This document shows positions 1-5,342 of a stretch of 5,342 nt of DNA, one piece after another. The stretch is from Chitinophagaceae bacterium (GTDB lineage: Bacteria; Bacteroidota; Bacteroidia; Chitinophagales; Chitinophagaceae): positions 1 through 5,342 of the forward strand of contig CANHLV010000145.1 in NCBI GenBank assembly GCA_947461495.1. The letters run 5' to 3'. The notes beneath the pieces are model-generated. The model saw nothing but the letters and a program-made list of their open reading frames with translations. It had not been told where the DNA came from and made no database searches. Position 1 is the first letter of the stretch, and each line of letters opens with the position of its first letter. Position numbers and translations under genes: made by a program.

Positions 1-932
1 AAAGTCCTTCTAATGCAGAAGCGATTATTCCAGCTTACAGCGGTTTCTTTTGGGTATCAACTGTAATCGTTTTAACTGTAGGTACATTATTCGTAATGTG
101 GTTAGGTGAAAAAATTACAGATAAAGGGTTAGGTAATGGTACTTCTATCATCATCATGATTGGTATCCTAGCACGTTTCCCTCAGGCTTTAGGCCAGGAG
201 TGGACGGCAAGAATTGCTAATAGAGGAGCAGGTGGTTTGTTATTAATGTTGGTTGAAATCTTATTCTTAGTTGCCATCATCATGGGATTAATCATGCTGG
301 TTCAAGGAACAAGAAAAGTACCCGTTGAATATGCAAAACAAATTGTTGGAAATCGTCAATCAGGTATTGGAGCTGCGCGTAACTTCTTACCATTGAAAGT
401 GAATTCAGCAGGTGTAATGCCAATCATTTTTGCGCAAGCTATTTTATTCTTACCAACTATTTTCTCCGGTTTTACTGGTGAAGGTTGGGCTAGATATTTT
501 ACAGATCATACTAATGTAGTGTACATGATTGTTTACTCAATTTGTGTAATTGCATTTACTTTCCTTTATACCGCTTTGATTTTTAATCCTAAGCAAATGG
601 CTGATGAATTAAAGCGCAGTAACGGTTTTATACCGGGTGTAAAGCCAGGCGAACCAACTGCTGATTATATCGGAACGATTATGGATAGAATCACTTTACC
701 AGGTGCAGTTTTACTTGCAGTGGTTGGTATTCTTCCTGGTGTTTTCCAATTGGTATTCGGAATGCAACAAGGTTTTTCTACTTTCTTCGGAGGTACTTCA
801 TTATTGATTATGGTAGGTGTAATCTTGGATACTTTGCAACAAATCGAAACGCAATTGTTAATGCGTCAATATGATGGATTGATGAATAGTGGTAGAATCC
901 AGGGAAGACAAGCTGTTCCATCAGGAATGTAA
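1..932 (+). CDS. secY: Protein translocase channel subunit SecY (C-terminal 309 residues, 5' truncated)
   Basis: This is the central pore subunit of the SecYEG inner-membrane translocon, which moves unfolded proteins across or into the membrane with SecA or the ribosome. The frame is open from base 3, so the Met codon at 96 is internal, not the start. SecY is usually about 440-450 residues, so roughly 130-140 N-terminal residues (TM1-3) lie outside the window. Family landmarks are MWLGEKITDKGLGNGTS after TM4, NSAGVMPIIFAQA at TM7, NPKQMADELKRSNGFIPG followed by VKPGE in the cytosolic loop after TM8, and GGTSLLIMVGVILDT at TM10. I estimate TM4-TM10 at fragment residues 14-34, 47-62, 78-101, 134-157, 173-195, 230-253 and 263-281, followed by a short basic cytosolic tail. 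The conserved Arg of the C5 loop (R357 in E. coli) is Lys here (bases 642-644). A strong terminator follows the stop by 25 nt, so secY looks like the last gene of its transcript. Confidence 0.97.
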   Translation, partial: SPSNAEAIIPAYSGFFWVSTVIVLTVGTLFVMWLGEKITDKGLGNGTSIIIMIGILARFPQALGQEWTARIANRGAGGLLLMLVEILFLVAIIMGLIMLVQGTRKVPVEYAKQIVGNRQSGIGAARNFLPLKVNSAGVMPIIFAQAILFLPTIFSGFTGEGWARYFTDHTNVVYMIVYSICVIAFTFLYTALIFNPKQMADELKRSNGFIPGVKPGEPTADYIGTIMDRITLPGAVLLAVVGILPGVFQLVFGMQQGFSTFFGGTSLLIMVGVILDTLQQIETQLLMRQYDGLMNSGRIQGRQAVPSGM

Positions 933-957
933 TTATTATTGAATTAAATTTTTATAG

Positions 958-989
958 ACCCCGGCGATCACATCGTTGGGGTTTGTTTT
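958..989 (+). terminator. Intrinsic (Rho-independent) terminator after secY
   Basis: Bases 958-968 (ACCCCGGCGAT) pair without interruption with 972-982 (ATCGTTGGGGT). This gives an 11-bp stem with two G-U pairs at 963-977 and 964-976, closed by a 3-nt CAC loop. A T-rich tract, TTTGTTTT, follows at 982-989. The stem can be extended outward by a G-U and an A-U pair. It stands out as GC-rich in an AT-rich spacer and starts 25 nt after the secY stop, as expected for a terminator of the upstream ribosomal-protein/secY transcript. The T tract is interrupted by one G, so some read-through into map, which starts 16 nt later, is plausible. The structure was read by eye and no folding energy was calculated. 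Confidence 0.87.
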
Positions 990-1004
990 AACTGCGAATA
1001 GCTG

Positions 1005-1808
1005 ATGATCAAATACAAAACAAAAGAAGAAATTGAAATCATGCGTCATTCTTGCCTCTTGGTTGGAAAAGCTCATGCGGCAGTGATTGGCTTTTTAAAA
1101 CCTGGAATAACTACAATGCAAGTAAATGACATTGTTGAAGAATATATTCGTGACAATGGCGCAATCCCTTCTTTTAAAAATTATCATGGATTTCCCTATG
1201 CAACTTGTATCTCGATGAACGAAGCTGTTGTTCATGGCTTTCCGGGTAATCATGTTTTAAAAGATGGGGATATCATTTCTTTGGACATTGGGGTGTATAA
1301 AAATGGTTTTCATGGCGATAGCGCATACACGTATGCGATAGGAGAAGTAACTGAAGACATCAAACGCTTACTTCGTGTAACAAAAGAATCATTATATCTA
1401 GGCATTGAGAAAGCTGTTCAAGGTAACAGAATCGGTGATATAGCAAATGCCATCCAAGATTATACAGAAAAGAAAAATGGTTATGGCGTGGTAAGAGAAT
1501 TGGTGGGTCATGGTTTGGGTAAAGATTTGCATGAAGATCCTCAGGTACCCAACTACGGAAAAAAAGGTTGGGGTGTGAAATTGAAAGAAGGCATGGTACT
1601 CGCCATCGAACCCATGATCAATATGGGTGTAAAGGATGTCATTCATCTTGAAGACGGCTGGACAATATTGACTAAAGACAGAAAACCTTCAGCTCATTTC
1701 GAACATGATGTGTGTGTGACTAAATCAACCCCGGATATACTTTCTTCATTTGAAGAAATAGAAGCGGAGGAGAGGAAGAATGTTAATTTAACATGGAGCT
1801 ATAATTAA
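1005..1808 (+). CDS. map: Methionine aminopeptidase, type I
   Basis: This cytosolic metalloprotease removes the initiator methionine from nascent proteins when the second residue is small. It has 267 residues, close to the 264 of the E. coli enzyme, and spans the whole pita-bread fold. All five di-metal ligands are present: D94 (SLDIGV), D105 (GFHGDSA), H169 (LVGHGLG), E202 (AIEPM) and E233 (HFEHD), matching E. coli D97, D108, H171, E204 and E235. H77 (VVHGFP) and H176 (LHEDPQVPNYG) match the conserved substrate-binding histidines H79 and H178. There is no N-terminal zinc-finger or SH3-binding extension. The C-terminal tail after about residue 240 is acidic and poorly conserved. The ATG at 1005 fits the family N-terminus (IKYKTKEEIEIMR), and no Shine-Dalgarno sequence precedes it. 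secY-map is a common Bacteroidota order, but the usual infA does not follow. Transcription could come from read-through of the terminator or from a promoter I cannot identify in the 72-nt spacer. Confidence 0.97.
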   Translation: MIKYKTKEEIEIMRHSCLLVGKAHAAVIGFLKPGITTMQVNDIVEEYIRDNGAIPSFKNYHGFPYATCISMNEAVVHGFPGNHVLKDGDIISLDIGVYKNGFHGDSAYTYAIGEVTEDIKRLLRVTKESLYLGIEKAVQGNRIGDIANAIQDYTEKKNGYGVVRELVGHGLGKDLHEDPQVPNYGKKGWGVKLKEGMVLAIEPMINMGVKDVIHLEDGWTILTKDRKPSAHFEHDVCVTKSTPDILSSFEEIEAEERKNVNLTWSYN

Positions 1809-1811
1809 TAA

Positions 1812-1896
1812 AGTTCAAAAGGTTCAAAAAGTTTAATTAGTTCCATAAGTTGATTTAACACGAATAACTTTTTGAACCTATTGAACCTTTTAAACT
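1812..1896. repeat. Intergenic inverted repeat of tandem AGGTTCAAA-like units
   Basis: This fills most of the 105-nt spacer after map. Bases 1820-1833 (AGGTTCAAAAAGTT) are the exact reverse complement of 1866-1879. Bases 1812-1827 match the reverse complement of 1881-1896 at 15 of 16 positions. Each arm is itself a tandem repeat of 9-10 nt AGGTTCAAA-type units. The right arm carries one extra unit (1880-1888), which would bulge out if both arms paired fully. The loop is about 32 nt (1834-1865). There is no T tract of the usual terminator form. It could act as a processing or termination signal, or be one copy of a dispersed extragenic palindrome family, but the window alone cannot decide. There are no protein-coding signs in it. 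Confidence 0.75.
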
Positions 1897-1913
1897 CAAT
1901 AACCTTTCTCTAA

Positions 1914-3164
1914 ATGAACAATCCCAAAATACTCGTCGTTATCGGTGGTGGTGCAGCGGGATTTTTTTGTGCGGTTAATGCAGCAAGAATTCATAAAGGA
2001 TTGAAAGTTGTATTACTTGAAAAATCTAACAAGTTATTAAGTAAGGTGAAAGTTAGTGGCGGCGGCAGGTGCAACACAACACATGCTTGTTTTAATATTA
2101 GCGAACTCATAACTTATTATCCAAGAGGCGCTTCATTTTTAAAGAAAGCATTCCATCATTTTAGTACATCCAATACCGTTAGTTGGTTTGAAGAAAGAGG
2201 CGTAGCGTTGAAAACAGAAACCGATGGAAGAATGTTTCCTGTTACAGACAGCTCTCAAACAATTATAGATTGCCTTTTGTCAGAAGCACAAAAACATCAA
2301 GTAGAAATAATGATGAATGCAGATGCCAGAGAGATTCGCATTCATTCAAAGGATGTAGATACAACTGACAAAAAGTTTCTCGTTAGATTAAGCAATGGAA
2401 AAGAAATTAACGCCGATTATTTATGTATTTCAAGCGGTGGCATAATGAAGGCATCCCAATTTGAATGGCTTGAAAAATCAGGACATACTATTGTACCACC
2501 TGTTCCATCCTTATTTACCTTTAATATACCGGGGAATGCAATTACTGATTTAATGGGTATTACTATTCCAAACGTAATCATAAAATTAATTGGAACCAAA
2601 TTACAACAACAAGGAAATTTACTCATCACACACTGGGGAATGAGTGGACCTGCCATTCTTAAATTATCAGCTTATGGCGCATTGGAACTGGCAAAGAAAA
2701 ATTATGATTTTCAATTTTCAGTAAACTGGTTAAGTCAGTTTAATGAAAATACACTACGAGAAAAAATGCAAATCCTTCGTTTCGAATTGGCTTCTCAAAA
2801 AATAATCAATAGAAATCCTTTTGGTTTGCCCTCTCGTTTGTGGGAGTATTTGTTGAAAATATCAGGCGTTCATGAAGATTTGAGATGGGCTGATTTGCCG
2901 GCAAAAGAACAAAACAAACTCATAAAGCATTTATGCAGTCATGAATTTCATGCAAAAGGGAAAACTACTTTTAAAGAAGAGTTTGTAACTGCGGGGGGCA
3001 TTGAATTATCAGAAATAGATCCCAATACCATGCAAAGTAAAATAGTACCGGGTTTATTCTTCGCCGGAGAAATCATTAATGTAGATGGCGTTACAGGAGG
3101 ATTTAATTTTCAGAATGCCTGGACCACAGGGTGGATTGCAGCACAACATGTTTTTGCAGATTAA
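1914..3164 (+). CDS. HI0933/BaiN-like FAD-dependent oxidoreductase (NAD(P)/FAD family)
   Basis: This is a predicted cytosolic flavoprotein of 416 residues, a usual length for the HI0933 (TIGR00275-type) family. Databases label members 'NAD(P)/FAD-dependent oxidoreductase' or 'aminoacetone oxidase family'. Characterised relatives include BaiN, a gut clostridial bile-acid reductase, but that substrate should not be carried over to this gene. The N-terminal dinucleotide-binding motif is VVIGGGAAGFFCA (residues 8-20) with acidic E36 ending the second strand. It is followed by the family signature KVKVSGGGRCNTTH (44-57), GRMFPVTDSSQTI (105-117), THWGMSGPAIL (239-249), VTAGGIELSEIDPNTMQSK (358-376) and the C-terminal FAD motif GLFFAGEIINVDGVTGGFNF (380-399). 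The usual segment containing GSTGDGY after the central Gly-Gly is replaced by a short GGIMKASQFEWLEKSGH stretch (175-191). The ATG at 1914 puts the FAD motif at the expected position near the N-terminus. There is no Shine-Dalgarno sequence. Function and substrate are unknown. Confidence 0.92.
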   Translation: MNNPKILVVIGGGAAGFFCAVNAARIHKGLKVVLLEKSNKLLSKVKVSGGGRCNTTHACFNISELITYYPRGASFLKKAFHHFSTSNTVSWFEERGVALKTETDGRMFPVTDSSQTIIDCLLSEAQKHQVEIMMNADAREIRIHSKDVDTTDKKFLVRLSNGKEINADYLCISSGGIMKASQFEWLEKSGHTIVPPVPSLFTFNIPGNAITDLMGITIPNVIIKLIGTKLQQQGNLLITHWGMSGPAILKLSAYGALELAKKNYDFQFSVNWLSQFNENTLREKMQILRFELASQKIINRNPFGLPSRLWEYLLKISGVHEDLRWADLPAKEQNKLIKHLCSHEFHAKGKTTFKEEFVTAGGIELSEIDPNTMQSKIVPGLFFAGEIINVDGVTGGFNFQNAWTTGWIAAQHVFAD

Positions 3165-3191
3165 AACAGCTGAGTTTGTAATTAACAATCT

Positions 3192-3199
3192 TACATTTG
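3192..3199 (+). promoter_or_regulatory. Probable Bacteroidota-type -7 promoter box for the LptF/LptG gene
   Basis: TACATTTG matches all fixed positions of the Bacteroidota primary-sigma -7 consensus TAnnTTTG. It lies in the 60-nt spacer and begins 33 nt before the ATG at 3225, predicting transcription from around 3205-3207 with a leader of about 20 nt. A TTTG at 3175-3178 is the only -33 candidate, but its 13-nt spacing is shorter than the usual 17-23 nt, so the -33 element is weak or absent. The consensus is established knowledge; its use here is inferred. Confidence 0.5.
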
Positions 3200-3224
3200 C
3201 AAAAGATTTATCCGGTTGTTGCAT

Positions 3225-4319
3225 ATGAAGAAAATAGACAGATACATACTTTTCAAATACCTTACATCATTCTTCTTTTGCATTATTTTATTTACAGCAA
3301 TCGTGGTGGTGGTGGACATGAGTGAACATGCAGATGATTTTGTTAAATCCGGACTTTCAGCATCTCAGATTTTTATGGATTTCTATCTTGGATTCATACC
3401 AAGAATCGATGCCATGCTTTTTCCATTATTTGTATTTATTTCTGTTATATTCTTTACCTCAAAAATGGCCGGAAATTCTGAAGTGGTAGCCATTTTGAGC
3501 AGCGGTGTCAGTTTTAAAAGGTTTTTACAACCTTACCTGTTAGGTGGGCTGTTACTGTCCATACTATTGTGGTTAGGATATCAGTTTGTGGTTCCAAATG
3601 CCAACAGAAAATGGTCTGAATTTGAAAAAAAATACATTGATATCAATTTCGCACCTTCACAACAGAATTCAACCTATAAGCAAAATATCTATTTCAGAAT
3701 CGATTCCAACACTTATGCAGGTATCAAGGGCTACGATACGGTAAGCAAAAGCGGGAGTAATTTATCTGTACAGCGGATCGTAAACAACAAACTTGTTTAT
3801 AATCTTAGGGCAATGAATTTTCGCTGGGATACCAGTTTGCATAAATGGTCGTTGAATAATGTGGTGGAAAGAAAGTTAAATGCCATTGATGAAGATGTCA
3901 GTTTTTCAAGTAATAAAATTGTTGCCTATAGTTTCAAGCCGGTTGATTTAAGAAAAGACGATTATTTGAAAGACCAGATGACAACAAGTGAGTTGGATAA
4001 ATTTATTGAACTCGAAAAAATGAGAGGATCTGAAATGCTCAGTACATTACAAGTAGAAAGATACAACCGTGATGCTATTCCTGTATCCGTAATCATATTA
4101 ACCCTGATAGGCGCCATTCTAGCTTCAAGGAAAGTAAGAGGAGGTAGTGGATTTCACTTAGCCATAGGCGTTGTAATCAGTGTTTCGTATATACTTTTCA
4201 GCAGATTCTCTGTTGTTTTTGCCACTAAAGGAGATTTTGCGCCTTGGTTGGCGGCATGGATACCCAATTTTTTCTTTGGAATACTCGCTTTGTATCTCTA
4301 TAAAAAAGCGCCAAAATAA
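3225..4319 (+). CDS. LptF/LptG family permease (YjgP/YjgQ), lipopolysaccharide export
   Basis: This is an inner-membrane permease subunit of the LptB2FG ABC transporter, which extracts lipopolysaccharide from the inner membrane and drives it across the periplasm via LptC/LptA. It has 364 residues from the ATG at 3225. An in-frame TTG at 3216 would add only three residues (MLH), and MKKIDRYILFKYL is the typical family N-terminus, so ATG is preferred. The layout is canonical: three N-terminal TM helices (about 11-31, 62-79 and 101-123), a soluble periplasmic beta-jellyroll-like region (about 125-280), and three C-terminal TM helices (about 284-302, 309-328 and 339-358). NSEVVAILSSGVSFKR (84-99) matches the cytosolic coupling helix that contacts the LptB ATPase. 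LptF and LptG cannot be separated with certainty here. The MSEHADDFV stretch after TM1 resembles the Bacteroidota paralogue usually called LptG. No lptB, lptC or second permease gene is nearby, consistent with scattered lpt genes in this phylum. Confidence 0.93.
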   Translation: MKKIDRYILFKYLTSFFFCIILFTAIVVVVDMSEHADDFVKSGLSASQIFMDFYLGFIPRIDAMLFPLFVFISVIFFTSKMAGNSEVVAILSSGVSFKRFLQPYLLGGLLLSILLWLGYQFVVPNANRKWSEFEKKYIDINFAPSQQNSTYKQNIYFRIDSNTYAGIKGYDTVSKSGSNLSVQRIVNNKLVYNLRAMNFRWDTSLHKWSLNNVVERKLNAIDEDVSFSSNKIVAYSFKPVDLRKDDYLKDQMTTSELDKFIELEKMRGSEMLSTLQVERYNRDAIPVSVIILTLIGAILASRKVRGGSGFHLAIGVVISVSYILFSRFSVVFATKGDFAPWLAAWIPNFFFGILALYLYKKAPK

Positions 4320-4472
4320 TCATCGAAATTGTTTTCGTAAAACTTTCCTTCAAAACTTTTGTTTAACAGTTGTACAGGTTGTAATTTTAGACGCCTTTTG
4401 TCAGTACACAACAACTGAATTGGAAATAAATTGATTGCTTTTAACTTTTTATACTTTCATTAAAAAAGGATG

Positions 4473-4480
4473 TACATTTT
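4473..4480 (+). promoter_or_regulatory. Possible -7 promoter box for citrate synthase
   Basis: TACATTTT matches the fixed positions of TAnnTTTG except the last base. It begins exactly 33 nt before the ATG at 4506, the same distance as the TACATTTG box before the permease gene. No TTTG -33 element occurs at the usual spacing, and the sequence is very AT-rich, so a chance match is quite possible. The predicted start of transcription would fall inside the 7-bp repeat tract. Confidence 0.3.
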
Positions 4481-4504
4481 TTAATTTTTAATTTTTAATT
4501 TTTA
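4478..4504. repeat. 7-bp tandem repeat (TTTTTAA)3 plus TTTTTA abutting the citrate synthase start
   Basis: Three perfect copies of TTTTTAA (4478-4498) are followed by a partial copy TTTTTA (4499-4504), ending one base before the ATG at 4506. The tract therefore occupies the whole region where a ribosome binding site would sit and most of the predicted leader. It has no Shine-Dalgarno-like bases. It could keep the initiation region unstructured, or be simple slippage-prone AT repeat. The rest of the 186-nt spacer (4320-4472) shows no gene, and only weak, short dyads. Confidence 0.85.
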
Positions 4505-4505
4505 T

Positions 4506-5342
4506 ATGGGAATCATCAAAGACCGATTCAAAGAGAAAGCAGACAAAACTGCCCTTGAAATCAAAACATTATTGAAAGAACACGGGGATAAAAAAATAGG
4601 AGAGGTTACCCTTAGCCAGATTTATCAGGGCATGAGAGGTATTACCGGATTGGTAACTGAAACTTCCCTTTTAGATGCACAGGAAGGTATCAGATTCAGA
4701 GGTTACTCAATACCTGAGCTGAGGGAGAAATTAACTAAGTCGCCCAATGGTTCTGAGCCATTGCCTGAAGGATTATTTTATTTGATGCTGATGGGAGAAT
4801 TGCCGGCAGATGAAGATGTTCATCATTTGACTAGTGTATGGCAAAGAAGAAGTCATGTACCCAATCATGTTTTTGCGACTATTGAAGCATTGCCAGTTAC
4901 CACACATCCGATGACACAATTTGTTGTGGCTATTATGGCATTACAAACGGAAAGTTCTTTCTCTAAGCGTTATGCACAAGGCATGAGCAAGAAAGATTAC
5001 TGGGAAGCCGTGTTTGATGATTCAATGGATTTGATTGCGCGTTTACCAAGAATCGCAGCGTATATCTATCGTCGTAAGTATAAGAATGGAGAACATATCC
5101 AGCCAAATGGTTTGTTGGATTGGGCAGGCAACTTCGCTCACATGATGGGTTATGAAAATGAAGACTTCAAAGAGTTGATGCGTTTGTATATGGTGATTCA
5201 TGCCGATCATGAGGGAGGTAACGTATCCGCACACACGACACACTTGGTAGGTTCTGCATTAAGTGATCCATATTTGAGCTTTGCGGCTGGCATGAATGGT
5301 TTGGCAGGTCCTTTACACGGATTGGCAAATCAGGAAGTTATC
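4506..5342 (+). CDS. gltA: Citrate synthase, mitochondrial/eukaryotic-type (N-terminal 279 residues, 3' truncated)
   Basis: This enzyme condenses acetyl-CoA with oxaloacetate to citrate, the entry step of the TCA cycle, in the cytosol. The frame is open from the ATG at 4506 to the right edge (279 codons). Type I citrate synthases are about 430-440 residues, so about 160 C-terminal residues are missing, including the catalytic Asp (D375 in pig enzyme) and the second catalytic His (H320). Visible landmarks are RGITGLVTETSLLDAQEGIR (44-63), FRGYSIPE (64-71), EPLPEGLFYLMLMGELP (84-100), SDPYLSFAAGMNGLAGPLHG (253-272) and LANQEVI (273-279). H235 in HEGGNVSAHTTHLVGSAL aligns with oxaloacetate-binding H238, and H271 in GPLHGLAN aligns with catalytic H274 of the pig enzyme. 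The sequence resembles animal mitochondrial citrate synthase far more than the hexameric E. coli GltA, and it has no mitochondrial presequence. The start MGIIKDRFKEKADKT fits a protein beginning directly with the N-terminal helix. There is no Shine-Dalgarno sequence. By homology to the dimeric group, loss of NADH allostery is inferred. Confidence 0.95.
   Translation, partial: MGIIKDRFKEKADKTALEIKTLLKEHGDKKIGEVTLSQIYQGMRGITGLVTETSLLDAQEGIRFRGYSIPELREKLTKSPNGSEPLPEGLFYLMLMGELPADEDVHHLTSVWQRRSHVPNHVFATIEALPVTTHPMTQFVVAIMALQTESSFSKRYAQGMSKKDYWEAVFDDSMDLIARLPRIAAYIYRRKYKNGEHIQPNGLLDWAGNFAHMMGYENEDFKELMRLYMVIHADHEGGNVSAHTTHLVGSALSDPYLSFAAGMNGLAGPLHGLANQEVI

Noticed and set aside
934..941. TATTATTG as a -7 promoter box for map
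   Set aside because: It lies upstream of the terminator hairpin, so a transcript from it would meet the terminator before map, and one fixed base is wrong.
1398..1646. 82-codon open frame on the minus strand inside map
   Set aside because: It lies wholly opposite a well-supported metalloprotease gene covering active-site codons, shows no recognisable domain and has no promoter. It is a shadow.
2417..2656. 79-codon open frame on the minus strand inside the flavoenzyme gene
   Set aside because: It is fully antisense to conserved family motifs, with a composition that looks like reversed codons rather than a protein.
3216..3224. TTG start giving a permease longer by three residues
   Set aside because: The ATG at 3225 gives the standard family N-terminus MKKIDRYILFKYL. 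The upstream TTG adds only MLH and has no supporting signal.
4324..4337. Hairpin CGAAA-TTGT-TTTCG just after the permease stop as a terminator
   Set aside because: The stem is only 5 bp, AT-rich and lacks a T tract after it, so it is too weak to call.
4367..4417. Dyad CAGTTGT (4367-4373) with ACAACTG (4411-4417) in the spacer before citrate synthase
   Set aside because: It has only 7 bp with a 37-nt loop and does not extend inward. It is likely chance in AT-rich sequence, although an operator cannot be excluded.
4180..4434. 84-codon open frame on the + strand overlapping the end of the permease gene
   Set aside because: More than half of it overlaps the last TM helices in another frame. The remainder reads AT-rich spacer with no recognisable protein features.
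5043..5243. 66-codon open frame on the minus strand inside citrate synthase
   Set aside because: It is antisense to highly conserved citrate synthase residues, so it is a shadow.

Overview
The window is an ordinary chromosomal segment from a member of the Bacteroidota, most likely a Chitinophagaceae-like lineage. The family is an inference from protein flavour, AT-rich spacers, a Bacteroidota-type promoter box (TAnnTTTG) and the absence of Shine-Dalgarno sequences before the four visible starts. All five genes lie on the + strand and all are core-type genes. I see no mobile element, CRISPR array, RNA gene, toxin or defence module.

Layout: (1) 1-932, the last 309 residues of the protein translocase channel SecY, cut by the left edge. 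(2) 958-989, a strong intrinsic terminator. (3) 1005-1808, type I methionine aminopeptidase (map), complete. (4) 1812-1896, an intergenic inverted repeat built from tandem AGGTTCAAA-like units. (5) 1914-3164, a HI0933/BaiN-like FAD oxidoreductase, complete. (6) 3192-3199, a probable promoter -7 box. (7) 3225-4319, an LptF/LptG-family lipopolysaccharide export permease, complete. (8) 4320-4505, an AT-rich spacer ending in a 7-bp tandem repeat abutting the next start codon. (9) 4506-5342, the first 279 residues of a mitochondrial-type citrate synthase, cut by the right edge.

How the parts relate: secY and map are the tail of the ribosomal-protein/translocation cluster. Both serve nascent proteins, one by export and the other by N-terminal Met removal. 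The usual continuation after map (infA, rpmJ, rpsM and so on) is absent, and unrelated housekeeping genes follow: a flavoenzyme, an envelope-biogenesis permease and a TCA-cycle entry enzyme. Spacers of 72, 105, 60 and 186 nt, a terminator, an inverted repeat and at least one promoter box suggest largely independent transcription units rather than one operon.

The points most worth a second look are the eukaryote-like citrate synthase, the GGTTCAA inverted repeat, the terminator separating secY from map with the loss of downstream ribosomal synteny, and two TACATTT boxes placed at the same distance from two different start codons. None amounts to an undescribed system.
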